Shown here piece by piece: positions 1-12,000 of a stretch of DNA of 64,000 nucleotides. How positions within the stretch are numbered: position 1 is the first letter of the stretch; each line of letters opens with the position of its first letter. Source of the DNA: Copromyces sp. CBS 386.78 (Eukaryota; Ascomycota; Sordariomycetes; Sordariales; Sordariaceae); contig MU839185.1 in assembly GCA_030685235.1 (NCBI GenBank), positions 62,001 through 126,000 on the forward strand, read 5' to 3'. The notes beneath the pieces were generated by a model. It ran no database searches, was not told where the DNA came from, and saw nothing but the letters and a program-made list of their open reading frames with translations. Both the position numbers and the translations under genes were made by a program.

Positions 1-115
1 TACCGTATGCAACGCCGGTTCAAAACAGAGCCCCTTCGAATACCTCGTAGAAAGAAAACAACTCCTGCCGCTGATGAATGCGAAGTGACGAAATGACGGC
101 GTCAAGAGCCCTCAG

Positions 116-206
116 GATTGGAGGAGCCCCCAGAGATTCGAAGGGCCCTTAGAATTCAAAGAGCCCTCTGGATTCAAAGAGCCTTCAGGATTCAAAGAGC
201 CTTCAA
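116..206. repeat. 18-bp minisatellite downstream of the E2 gene
   Basis: About five imperfect tandem copies of an 18-bp unit (core GATTCAAAGAGCCTTCAG) with units beginning near 116, 135, 153, 171 and 189. It ends 22 bp beyond the stop codon of the minus-strand E2 gene, so it probably lies in that gene's 3' untranslated region. Because 18 is a multiple of three it stays open in several frames, which produces spurious open frames here. Confidence 0.85.
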
Positions 207-228
207 GATTTGTTGGACGACTACCAAC

Positions 229-1391
229 CTAGACGTCGTCCATTTTCCCGGCGGCCTCTTCGTCGTCGTCCTCGTCGAAACTAGCCACGGACGAAAGCTC
301 GCCGTCGTCTTCACTTTCCGCGTCCGCCTCGTCTGCTGCATCCTTGCTCGCGTACTTCTGGACGTATTCTGCCAAGGTATGTCAGCTTCCTCTTTCTCTT
401 GGATCCAGCGCATCTCTTTGGTAAACGTACCCTTCACTTTGTTCTCGTACGTCTTGGGCTCTCTGAGAAGCATCGCAGCCGCCTCTCCATTGAGAGGGTC
501 AGTGGGATTCGGGTAACGAAGAAGCTGAGGCAGGAAAACCTCGAAAATGTTGATCATGTCAAACATTGGCGACCATGTTTGGTTGATGACGTCTAGGCAA
601 ACCGATCCGGATCTGGTATGGGCCCGCATTTTGTTAGCCCCAGCTGCTCTCCTACAATAAGCCGCGCATCGTCTCGTTGCTTGTTCTTGACCCGCGAACC
701 AGAGCCCGCCAACGGATTGACGTGATTGCTTCCTCGGATGGTGTGATCAGTTTGGGGACCAGTCCCCACTTACAGCTCGTCAATGTTGGGATGGAAGATT
801 CGGTTCACAAAGCCAATGCTGGGGGACTTGTACGGATACTGATCGGGTAGCTCGACGCGGACTTTCCAAATGCCGCCTTCGAAGGGTGCTGTTGGGAGAG
901 CTTTGTGTTAGTGACCGTAAGTTCGTCGAGGCACATCTGCGACTTGAGCACAGTTAAGAGGGGGGATGGAAGAGACTGGGGAAACGAACTTTCCGCAGGC
1001 CCTTTGAACCTCACATAGAACTCCTGCCTATTAACGGTGTTAGGTGTATTCTTCGTTTCCAGATCGGATTGTGAGGTTATGGCCTCTTACACTGCAAACT
1101 AAATGTTAGCGCTCCGAAACCAGCTTGCCATGTTGCCTACAGGCACTAGGGTATTTCCATACTATTATCGTTTACCAAGGTGACCTCATAGTCGCTCATA
1201 AGCCTGTCATTTCGATCGGGTTAACAGTACGCTCGTGGGAAAAGGTTGTGGGAGTTTGTAAGGACGAGAATCGTACATCTTCATGACCTGGTATCCATGT
1301 GTATGTTAGTACGCATCCCTTTGATCCCTACGTGAAGCCAAGTGTAATCGCAACTCACGTCTGTCTCGATACGGCGGCGTGGGGAACTCAT
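229..1391 (-). CDS. ubc8: UBC8/UBE2H-type ubiquitin-conjugating enzyme E2, eight exons
   Basis: E2 enzyme that carries activated ubiquitin on a cysteine; the family's yeast member acts with the GID E3 ligase in gluconeogenic enzyme degradation (family knowledge). Exons on the minus strand: 1391-1359, 1287-1277 (11 nt), 1203-1163, 1091 (one nucleotide), 1027-990, 888-774, 612-431, 368-229. They sum to 561 nt, 186 residues. The protein starts [20 protein letters not shown]; the catalytic segment is [15 protein letters not shown] with the active cysteine in VCLDV. The C-terminus is acidic ([17 protein letters not shown]), typical of the UBC8 class. All introns start GT and end AG. The 11-nt exon and the 1-nt exon are each needed to keep frame and to give the family sequences KMLMSDY and DNMQEFYV. 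A single intron 1162-1028 would run into a stop within a few codons. Confidence 0.93.
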
Positions 1392-3314
1392 GTTGTCTAT
1401 CTAGAGCTTGTGCTCGGTCTGTCTTTCTGATAAGAATGGAAAGGTATCTGGATTGAATTGTCGCAAGTTTTCCGGAGCGAAATCGCAAGCCGACGCGTCT
1501 GTATGATCTGACTGTCAAGACTACAGAATCTGAGAGTAGACAGTTGGGGATGCGGTGTCGTGAGGTGGTGGCGAGATGCAACCGTCTGGTCTGGTGCGGC
1601 CGATATTGGCTGGATGCTTGAGCGGGACTGCTAACAGACAGTGCTGATGGTATCAACGAAGGGCGACGGAGAGGCTCGCGACGAATGGACTTGGATGGGA
1701 ACTGAAGTTGGTATTTCGTTTTGGAGCGGTTGGCAGGTGTTTGAGATGGTTGGATTCAGTACTAGTGTAGGTACGAAAGTCGGGAGAGAATGCAAGATCA
1801 AGTGGGATGAATGGATTCAATTTAGATACCTACTACACTCACGTTCCCGCACGCCAGTAGCGACGATCGTCCACGACGTCAGGCTTCCGTACAGCGCTGA
1901 TCTCCTCAGGTGGTAGCGGCCAGGGGGCGTTTGCCGGCCGGCAGCAAATGATAAGCGGCTGGAGGTGGGGAAAGTTATGCGCTGAAGGGGGCGATAAGGA
2001 TTCATTGGCGGTCACTCTGTCCCGTCCCTGACAATGATGAAGAAACGACTGAGGAGTCAACTCCAGTCAAGGCAACCAACCGCAAGTTCCATTGTCTCCT
2101 ATGCGTAACGAGAGCACGGCGGTAATAAATATACCTAGTGATCATGCGCTGCACATGTTCACTTTTGGGGTTACACGGGCATGAAGTGAGGTCTGCTCAG
2201 GTAGGTAGTTCTCAACTCCGGGGCCTGCCAACTCGCCTTACCACGGCCATCAACAGTCAACCTCGTCGTTGAGCTACCAATGACATCCTTTCGCTGCATC
2301 TTTCCACCGGGAACCCAGGCAATTGTTTGGATTCAGAGACTGAAACAGGTAGACCGGCATGGATGATATGTTTGCTTTGTTCCCAAGCCATATCCGGCCA
2401 CCAACAACCGTCACAATAACCAACAACAAATAAACGAACAAAGAGCGATGCGTCAACGGCATAGTGGGACGTCGATGTGACACTCAAATGGATTGATCAA
2501 TGTCGAACCTGTTCCGTGTCTCTCACACACAAAGTGACTCAGATCCAATCTGGAGATTCCCCTGATCGTGTCGATCAACTCCGTAAATTGTCGGATACCG
2601 TCACCCACCGTCGGCCTCGCGGCCATGAGGGCGGCCGGCGATCCGGTCGCCAAATCAAATGTGAATGGCGGGGAAGTCTGGGGAAAAGGAAGCACTAGAA
2701 TAGAGATGGCGCTTGACCGGCGACCAGGTACACGGGTCACGCGCCTTTCTTTGAACGTTGCCATATCTCTGCGTGCTGTCATAAGGTATGGAAAAGATAG
2801 TCCCAGCAATTGGAAGGGTGTAAGATTTACATGCATATTCATCTCTCAAGCGCACGACTTCGGCTTTGGGCCACGGTACCGCAACGCCATATGGTCGTAG
2901 GGCTCACAAATTGACAGGCGTCCCCGGCAGTTCATGGAAAGTCGGCGGGTTTAAGCGGTTGCATACATACAGTACAAGTACAGTACAGCACCCAGGCAAA
3001 AATCTCGATTACTGAACATGATACATAACGGATATAATATAAATCCCCAAGAAGTCAGAGTTAACGCAAGCCAGCTCAAAGTCCCTCGGTGATCCGTCGG
3101 CGGCGCACCGCTTTCATCGCCTTCAAAAGGGGCGGGCATCAAATCATCAAGGTTCTTACGATTGTCACTTTCCCCCGCAGTCCCATAAATGGTACCTAGT
3201 GCAGTGCCAGTGTCAGTCCACAGTCGCCGATGCCTCGGCTTCACACCAAGGCCAATCAATTCTTTTCAAGGGACAAGTAAAGCGGGTAAAGTGGATTACT
3301 TTTTCGCCAACAGG
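1392..3314. other. No recognisable gene; upstream region of the E2 gene
   Basis: About 1.9 kb of mixed-composition, non-RIP sequence with only short open frames on both strands. The longest (2453-2842, minus) matches no family I recognise. The part next to 1391 must hold the E2 promoter and 5' untranslated region. A short GTAC-rich stretch lies near 2970-2990 (TACAGTACAAGTACAGTACAG). Nothing else is supported. Confidence 0.6.
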
Positions 3315-3419
3315 CCCCGAACTAGGGGTGGTTTATTTCCGAAAATTTAGGTCTTTTTCGGTAATTTTCATTTTTTCTGAAATTCGGTAAATGACACTAG
3401 TGTAAATGATCCGTGCGCA

Positions 3420-4101
3420 CACAACACACACATTTTCAACCTTCAACAATAACACCAACAATCGACTAAACCGTACGAAATCGACCGCGATAAATTCGTA
3501 GAAATCTAGAGAATCCCCTTACGATACCTCCCATTCGAAACGAAGCGATCTACCGCCACTTCGAGCAACGTACGCGTCCCAGCAGCTTCACTCCCTATTC
3601 AAAGTATCGCTACTATAATTAACTCAAGGTCTAGAACGTCAACCGCATATGCAAATATTTCGATAAGTATAATAATTACTAACGCCAACAAATAAACAAC
3701 CTCGTTCGGAATAATAAAAATATTCGCTAATATACCCTCGTTATTATACTAAAGCAATTAAAAAAATACAACCTTATTACAACTAAAGCAATTCTATATA
3801 GGGGCAAGCTATTCAATACCCTTAATAGTCCCGAAATAAAAATTCTCTTTTAAACAATCAACCCAACATACACCCCTCCTTCTCGTAAATTTATCGCTAA
3901 TATTTACCTCCCCTTAATTTATAACAAGGTTAAACTAGCCGTCACCAACCAAATTAACCGCTATACCCAGCTCAGCATCGTTTTCAATAAATCTAATAAT
4001 TATACTAACCGTCGTATCTTCAATATCTCTATTTATTTACCCAACAAAGTCTTATTTTACTAGAAGAATATCCATACCAGCGCAACCGAACACACTACTA
4101 G
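3420..4101 (+). pseudogene. hAT transposase remnant, left portion
   Basis: AT-rich sequence between the hAT left end and the inserted Gypsy element. Plus-strand frames are broken by many stops but continue with similar composition across the insertion point into the portion beginning at 19010. It keeps more CpA and TpG than the Gypsy interior, so it is less heavily mutated. I cannot place domains here. The assignment rests on position inside the hAT element. Confidence 0.55.
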
Positions 4102-4319
4102 TGTAAGGGGTGTAGCACAGTTGGCACAGGTGCTGGCCTAAACGATCGATAAGGTTCTACGAGGAAAGAAAGAGAGGAAGGGTGCCTGCAGAGCAGGCGG
4201 CTGGCCAGCTGTCCTTTTCAAGGGACGTACAGGTGCACGGGCCATAGGGAGGGGTTGCCGGCACGGCAGTTCGCCTAGCGATTGCCAAGTACACAGCTAC
4301 GGGCATTAGCCCTATAATA
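4102..4319 (-). repeat. Left LTR (3' LTR in element sense) of Gypsy copy 1
   Basis: 218 bp, beginning TGTAAGGGGTGTAGCACAG. The terminal ...CATAACA seen in the right-hand copies has become TATAATA, two C-to-T changes at CpA. Partner LTR at 18787-19004 has the same length. Confidence 0.92.
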
Positions 4320-4323
4320 TTAG

Positions 4324-4337
4324 CCCCCCCCTTCCTC
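4324..4337 (-). other. Polypurine tract of Gypsy copy 1
   Basis: On the minus strand this reads GAGGAAGGGGGGGG, four bases before the 3' LTR. Plus-strand DNA priming sites of LTR retrotransposons occupy this position, which fixes the element's orientation. Confidence 0.75.
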
Positions 4338-6109
4338 TAATCAAATAACTAAATATATAACTGTAATAAATTACGTATATCCCAAACATTAGACGGCAAA
4401 CCTCCTTCCCTTCTAATCGCGTAGTATATATTTTATCTATTTATAAATCCCTTTCCCTCTCTCCCTCCTCCTCTTTCCTCCTTTAATTATTATTGTATCG
4501 TATTATAAATATCCCCCCTATCGTTCAACCTTCTAGTACGGCCATTACAATTATTACCCCCCTATTACCTCTTTCTCTCTCCTATTATTATACTCCTACA
4601 ATTATTACTACGCCGCTTATTAACTTTACCCCGCTCTTATATTTATCCGTTAACCTCCTAATTTAATCTATTGCAACTATTAAAATATTTAGTCTTACCC
4701 CTACCTCTGATATAATATAAGACTTCTTAGAATTCTAATAATTTCGACATATATAATAGTAATTATACTAATTATCGTCCCCTACTCCGCCAACCCCCTC
4801 CCCTACGCTTCGCTACTAAACTATCCTTAAATTAATTTAAGCCCACCCAAATACTACTATTACTAATATCGGTAAAAAAACTACTATTAAAGCCGCTATT
4901 ACCGCCGCCGTCGCCGCCGCCGCCGCCCCGCTCCTAAATTAATATATATATTACTTAACTAATAAATATAATTATATTACTCCCGCCGCTAATAATACAG
5001 TTACTACGTATTTAATGTATTAATATATTAAAAAACCTTATAAACTAATATTAAAATAAATTTAGAAATTCTTTACCGTTTAATATATAGTCAAATACGT
5101 TCCAAGTCCTAAATATAAACTATTTATCGCCGCTTTTAAAACGTTTAACTATTTAATAATTATAAAGGAAATTAAAAATATCGGTATTCCTATATAAATT
5201 TTTCCCTTCTTACCTAATCTATTTTTATATTTATTACCTCCGCTAATAATTCTTAGGTTCGAATTAAGTCCAAATTTATCGCAACCCGTTAATAATCCCC
5301 TTTTATTAAATTCGAAAGTCCGTTATCTTCCTTAGTCGCCGAAGTCTAAATCTTTAAAAATTAGGTAGCCGAATTCATTAAATTTAAAAGGAAGGTAATA
5401 GCCTTTAAAGAATGTATAGGGTCTATTAAAAAGGTCGCTAATATTGCCGTCTAATACGATTTTAATAATATAATAATCGTTTATAATAATTAAAAGGAGC
5501 GCAAAGAGAAAACTATTATTATTTCTTCCTTTACCCTTACTACTACTATTCCTACCACTCCTACTACCGCTTCCCCTACCCCTACTACTACTATTCCTAC
5601 CATTCTTACTACCGCTATTAAAAATATTATTAAGTCCTCCACCATTCCTAAACGCCGGGCGCGCACTTACGGCAACGCTATTATTAAGCGGCTTAAAAAG
5701 ACCTTAGGCCTTAATAAACTTTCGTAATAGAATACTATTTATTTACCTTTTAACGTTCGCCTATTTAATAAAATCCATCTTCTACCGTCTTTACTCTCCC
5801 TACCCCGCGCCGAAAATATTTGCCCTACTCTATATAACTTATATATTATTACCGATATAAACTTAATTAGAAGAAAGAAGATAGAAATTAATATTAATTA
5901 AATTATAGAAAATTTATTAAATAACGAAATAATAAAGGATATTTAATATTTTCAGGGCTTTACCCTAATTAATCTTAAACTTCTTCTAATACTACGAACT
6001 AATTCTTTTCCCGTAATTCTATAATTAATTAATTTTATTCCGTTCGTAGGATCTTTTAAAAGAAAGTTTCTAATTTATTGGTTAATTAGTCCGTTATTAA
6101 TATCCGCCG

Positions 6110-6295
6110 TTCTATATTTACTTTCAAATTCGTTAAATACCTTCGTTTTTTTAAATTTTATTAAAGGTTCCTAAATAAAATTATAATACTCTTTCTATTT
6201 AATTAAAATTTTATAGATAGGTCCCCCTCTCTTATAATTAATAAGTATATAAAAGATTTCTTCTATTTACTATTCGAACTCTCCTTCTACTTTTA
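6110..6295 (-). pseudogene. Chromodomain remnant of Gypsy copy 1
   Basis: Homologous to the better-read 9060-9245 segment of copy 2. Minus-strand reading keeps the outline of a chromodomain at the C-terminal end of integrase, with RIP-type substitutions. It lies on the left side of the copy 2 insertion, separated by 7.5 kb from the rest of its pol gene at 14500-17260. Confidence 0.6.
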
Positions 6296-7024
6296 TAATT
6301 AATAGTTAATTATTAATAAACCTTTACCCTAATAACGGATCTTAAATTACCTACTATAGAAGATCTATATAGAAAATATTATAAATAATTTAAAGGAGGT
6401 TAGAGAATTTTACAACGTATAGAAAAAGGACTTTCGAAATTATATACTTTATATATAATTAGTTTAACTTCTTTTTAAAACGATTAATACTATAGTTTTT
6501 AAGGTTAAACTAGACTTTATCCCCGATTTAAAAATATTCGGCTAATTAACGATATTAATTAGCGAATTTCTTTTATTACTAGGCGGCCGCCGTTATAGTA
6601 ATTTAATATAAATCTATAATTTACTATAGTTTCTAGACGAATTAGTAAACTCGCTTCTTAAAAGAAAGGAGCGGAGGTCCGTTCGTAGGTTCTTCAATAA
6701 TAGAAATTAGAAATTTTATATTAAATTTATAAATAGTAAAGAATAAATTTATATTAATTAAGGTATTAATATAATTATTAATAATTAATTAGGCTATTAG
6801 ATACTACTTATCCCAATTATCTTAAATATAATTAACGACCGTTCGAAGGTAGGTATAGATCTCCTAATTTATATGTTCTAAACTACTAATAATTTACGGG
6901 TAATAAATTATACTCAAAAGGCGCTTAATATTAAATAATTCGTAGAATTTTATCTAGAAACGGCTAGTCCAATTAGAACCCCGATCACTAACGATAAATC
7001 TAAGGATATTATAATATTTAACGA

Positions 7025-7263
7025 TGTAAGGGGTGCAGCACAGTTGGCACAGGTGCTGGCCTAAACGATCGATAAGGTTCTACGAGGAAAGAAAGAGAGG
7101 AAGGGTGCCTGTAGAGTAGGCGGTTGGCCAGCTGTCTTTTTCAAGGGACGTGCAGTATAGTGTACGGGCTATGGGGAGGGGTTGCCGGTACGGTAGTATT
7201 GCCGGTACGGTAGTTCGCTTGGCGATTGCTAAGTATATAGCTACGGGTATTAGCCCTATAATA
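7025..7263 (-). repeat. Left LTR (3' LTR in element sense) of Gypsy copy 2
   Basis: 239 bp. It is 21 bp longer than the LTRs of copy 1 because a GTTGCCGG(C/T)ACGG(C/T)AG segment is duplicated in tandem near 7177-7214. It ends TATAATA where the other LTR has CATAACA. Confidence 0.92.
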
Positions 7264-7267
7264 TTAG

Positions 7268-7284
7268 CCCCCCCCTTCTCCTCC
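7268..7284 (-). other. Polypurine tract of Gypsy copy 2
   Basis: Minus strand reads GGAGGAGAAGGGGGGGG, four bases before the 3' LTR. Same position and sequence type as in copy 1. Confidence 0.78.
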
Positions 7285-9059
7285 AATTAAATAGCTAAAT
7301 ATATATCCGTAATAAGTTATATATATCTTAAATATTAGACGATAAACCCCCTTCCTTTTAGTCGCGCGGTATGTATTTTATTTATTTGTAAATCTTTCTC
7401 CCTCTTTCCCTCCTTCTCTTCTTTTCCCCCTTCAATTATTATTATATTGCATTGTAAATATCCCCCCTTTTCCTATTATTTAATTTCTATTATAATTACT
7501 GCGATTATTATTTCTTTCCTTTATTTACTATTATATTCCTACGATTATTATTATACCGTTTATTATTTTACCCCGCTTTTATATTTACCCGCTAACTTCC
7601 TAATTTAATTTATAGTAATTATTAAGATGTCCGGTCTTACCCCTACCCTAAACCCTAATATAATATAAGACTTCTTAGAATTTTAATAATTTTGTTATAT
7701 ATATAGTAGTTATAATTATCTTTATCGTTTCCGGTTTTACTAACCCCTTCTCTCGTTCTTTACTACCGCGCTATTCTTAAGCCCGCTTAAGCCCGCCCGA
7801 ATACTATTACTACTGGAATTAGTAGAGAGATTACTATTAAAGCCGCTATTACTACTACCGTCGCCGCTACCGCCGCCCCGCTTTTAAATTAATATATATA
7901 TTACTTAGTTAATAGGTATAATTATATTACCCCCGCCGCTAATAGTACGGCTATTACGTATTTAGCGTACTAGTACGCTAAAAAGCCTTGTAAGCCGACG
8001 TTAAAATAGGTTTAGAAATTCTTTACTACTTAGTATATAGTTAAGTACGTTCCGGGTCTTAAATACGAATTATTTATCGCTACGTTTAAAACGTTCGGCT
8101 ATTTAATAATTATAAAGGAAATTAAAGATATCGGTATCTTTATATAAATTTCTCCTTCTTACCCGGTTTATTCCTATATTTATTAATTCTATTAATAGCT
8201 TTTAAGCGCGAATTAATTTTAAAATAGTCGTTTGTTAACCGTCCTTTTCTATTGAAGTCGAAGGTTCGTTATTTTCTTTAACGGCCAAAGTTTAATCCTT
8301 AAAAGATTAGGTAATCGAGCTTTCTAAGCTTAAAGGGAGGATAGTAACCTTTAAAGATAATATAGGGTTGGTCGAATAGGTAGCCGACGCTACTATTTAA
8401 TACGATTTTAATAATATAGTAATTATTTATAACGATTAGAAGGAGTGCGAAGAAAGAATTACTATTACTTCCTCCCCTACCCCCGCTACTACTATTCCCG
8501 CCGCCCTTGTTACCGCTTCCCCTACCCCCGTTATTACCGCTTCCGCCGTTCCTATTACCGTTGCTAAGAATATTATTAAGTCTTCCGCCGCCCTTAAACG
8601 CCGGGTATATACCTATAGTAGCGCCGCCGTTAAACGGCTTAAAAAGACTTCGGGCCTTAATAGGTTTTCATAGTAGAATATTATTTATTTGCCCCTTAGC
8701 GTTCGTCCGTCCGATAAATCCGCCCTTTACTATCCCTATTATTATTTTCCCGCGCTAAAAATATTTGCCCCGCTTCGTACGACCCTTACATTATAACCGC
8801 TTCGAACTTTATTAGTAAAAGGAAGGAAAATATAGAAATTAATATTAATTAAACTATAGAAAATTTATTAGGTAACGAAATAATAAGAGATATTTAATAT
8901 ATTTAGGGCTTTACCCTAATTAATTTCGAAATTTTTCTAATATTACGAACCGATTTTTTTTCCGTAATTCTGTAATTAATTAACTTTACTCCGCTTATAA
9001 AATTTTCTAGGGGAAAATTTTTAATTTATTAGTTAACCGGCCCGTTATTAATATCCGCT
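7285..9059 (-). other. Unassigned 3' region of Gypsy copy 2 beyond the chromodomain
   Basis: About 1.8 kb between the end of the chromodomain and the polypurine tract. It is AT-rich and CpA-poor, with a GC-rich low-complexity patch at 8461-8600 (CCx-repeat on the plus strand). Copy 1 has the same segment at 4338-6110. Chromoviruses usually end soon after the chromodomain, so this could be a long 3' untranslated region or a decayed extra frame. Strand of any frame is not decidable by eye. Confidence 0.5.
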
Positions 9060-12000
9060 ATTCTATATTTGCCTTCGAATTTATTAAGTACCTTCGTTTT
9101 TTTAAATTCTTCTAAGGGTTCCTAAGTAAAATTATAATACCCTTTTTACTTAATTAAAACTTCCTTAACTAGTCCCCTTCGCCTATGGTTAGTAAATATA
9201 TAGAGGATTTCCTCTACTTATTACTCAAATTCTCCTTTTACTTCTATAATTAATAATTAATCGTCGGTAACCCTTTATCCTAATAGCGGATTTTAAATAG
9301 TACATCGTAGGAAATTTATATAGAAAACATTATAAATAATTCGAAGAAGGTTAGAAAATTCTATAATATATAAAAATAGGACCTTCGAAACTATATACTT
9401 TATATATAGCCAATTTAATTTCTTCTTAAGGCGGTCGGTACTATAATTTTTAAAATTGAATTAAACTTTATCCCTAATTTAAAAACGTTCGGTTAATTAA
9501 CAATACTAATTAGCGAATTTTTTTTATTATTAGGCGGCTATTACTATAGTAATTTAATATAAATCTATAATTTACTATAGTTTCTTAACGAATTAATAAG
9601 TTCGCTTTTTAGAAGAGAGGAGCGGGGGTCTATTTATAGGCTCTTCGATAATAGAAATTAATAGCTTTACATCGAATCCGTAAATAATAAAAAAGGGGCT
9701 TATATTAATTAAAGTATTAATACAATTATTAATAACTAATTAGGCTATCGGATACTATTTATCCTAATTATCTTAAATATAGTTAACGACTATTCGAAAG
9801 TAAGCGTAAATTTCTTAATTTATTTACTTAAAGCTATTATTAATTTAAGAGTAATAAATAATACTAAAAAGCCGTTTAATATTAAAGAATTTATAAAGTT
9901 TCGCCTAGAAGCGGTTCATTTAATTAAAACCGCGATTATTAATAATAAATTTAAAAATATTATAATACCTAACGAAATATTATAAGAACTATTCTATATA
10001 GAATTTAATATTTATAAATAATATCTGTTTAAAAATAATATTCTTATTAAACCGGTCTTTAATAACCTAAAAATAAATATTACTATTCGAATTTAGGAAG
10101 TCCGTAATAAAATCTATTTAAATTTCTCTATTAAATTATTCCGGGATTGGTAATAGTCGTAGGAAACCCCGTATTTGCTTTTTCCAAACTTTTATAAAAT
10201 TATAAATATAATAATTGCGGAAGAATTATTAAATATAAGCCCCTAAGAGCAACTAGTAAAAATATCGGATAAATACTATTATAGTACTTTTTTTTCTTAG
10301 GTAGCCGAAGATATAGGAATTGTAAGTAATTTAAATAAAAGTCGTACGGAAGGTATTAAACTATTAGAATTAATTTATAAAATTAATAGAATCGGATTTA
10401 ATATAGACGGGCACTTTAAGAATCTAAAGGTAGCCCTAATAGTAAAATCAATTACGGGAATCGATATTATAATCGGTAATTTATATTTTAAATTTTAAAG
10501 AAGGGTCGAAATACTATTCGTTATTCTAAACTACCGTCTTAACTTACTAATATAAAGAGTCTTTAAGGGCTATTTAATCTTAGAACTATTATAAATCCGG
10601 ATTTTCAAATACTTTTATACTTTCCCTCCTAGTATAAATAACCCGGGAAACGGAAATATAAAATAAATTATAAAATTTAAAAGTGGAATCCAATATTATT
10701 TATAAATTACGGAATTCAAAGTCCTATTCGGTAAGTATATCTTACTTCCGGCGTCGGAAAGTATTCCTTCCTTACTTAATCGGTATTCAATATTAAAATT
10801 GAACCGTAATAAATATTCAGCCTAGTAGGCCTACCGTTTAAAGAACCGTTATATCTTTATAAAATATTTTAAATTCTAATAATTAATAAAGATAGTAAAG
10901 GATTTACAATTGCGCAATTCAGCTAATTATTATTCTAAATAATTAATAATCGTAAGTATCTCTTTATTGTAAATAAGGTAGTTCCGCTCCGCAATATTTA
11001 ACTTCTACAAATAATAGCCGATAATAGCCCGCTTACTAAATTTATTAACTTTTTATAAAATAATTCCGCTTAATATAAAGCTATTATAATCCGTTTTTAA
11101 AAACGTCTTTTTATCAGAATTGAATTCTATAAAGATCGGGGCCTTCGTAAATAACGTTTTAAATAATTAGAAAACATTTTTATATTCCTTAATTTATTTA
11201 AAAACTACCCCCTTCCTAATAAATACTATTAATAGGACTACGACCTTTAAGAATTAGAATATAAATATCCTATAATAATTAATAAAGTTAAGGAAATTAC
11301 GAACGCCCTTCTAAAAATTAGGGAGAAACTATTCGAAAATAACTTTAACTTTTTCAAAGTCGGCTTATATTCCAATACCTACGTAAATAATAAAACCAAA
11401 ATATTTAACCTTCTTAATAGTAAACTCGTATTTATTTAAATCTAAATAGAAATTTATATTAAGGAGCTTCTTTAGTACTAAACGGACTTTAATTTTATAA
11501 TCCTCTTTAATACCCGAAGTATAAATAAATATATTATTTATATAAACCGTATAAAATGTATTAAAATATTTATAAAAGATATAATTAATATACTATTAAA
11601 ACGTTACTAATATATTAATTAGCCCGAAAAGTACAATTAATTATTCGAATAACCTATATCGTATCTAAAATACCGTTTTCTATTCTTTTCCTATAGCTAT
11701 CCGAATTTTATAGAACGCTTATATAATATTGACCTTTATATATTATTTAACTCCCTTTAAAACGTAGAACATTTCGCTAATAAACGGTAAAAGATAATAG
11801 TCCGCTCGTATAATAATGTTTAAAATATAATGATTATAATAGAAGCGAAGTCCGCCGCCTAATTTTTATACGAAAAGAATTAAAGCTCCTACTTTTAAAC
11901 TATTAATACGGATAAAACTTTTATTTAATAAGTCTTTAATAGTCTTCTTAAAAATTAGGAATTCTTCGCAAATTATATTATAAAGTAGACCGAAAGGGAT

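Noticed and set aside
9800..10700. A seemingly coherent plus-strand protein reading conserved between the two Gypsy copies
   Set aside because: The conservation follows from the two copies being homologous. RNase H and chromodomain on the minus strand on either side make this the integrase region read backwards.
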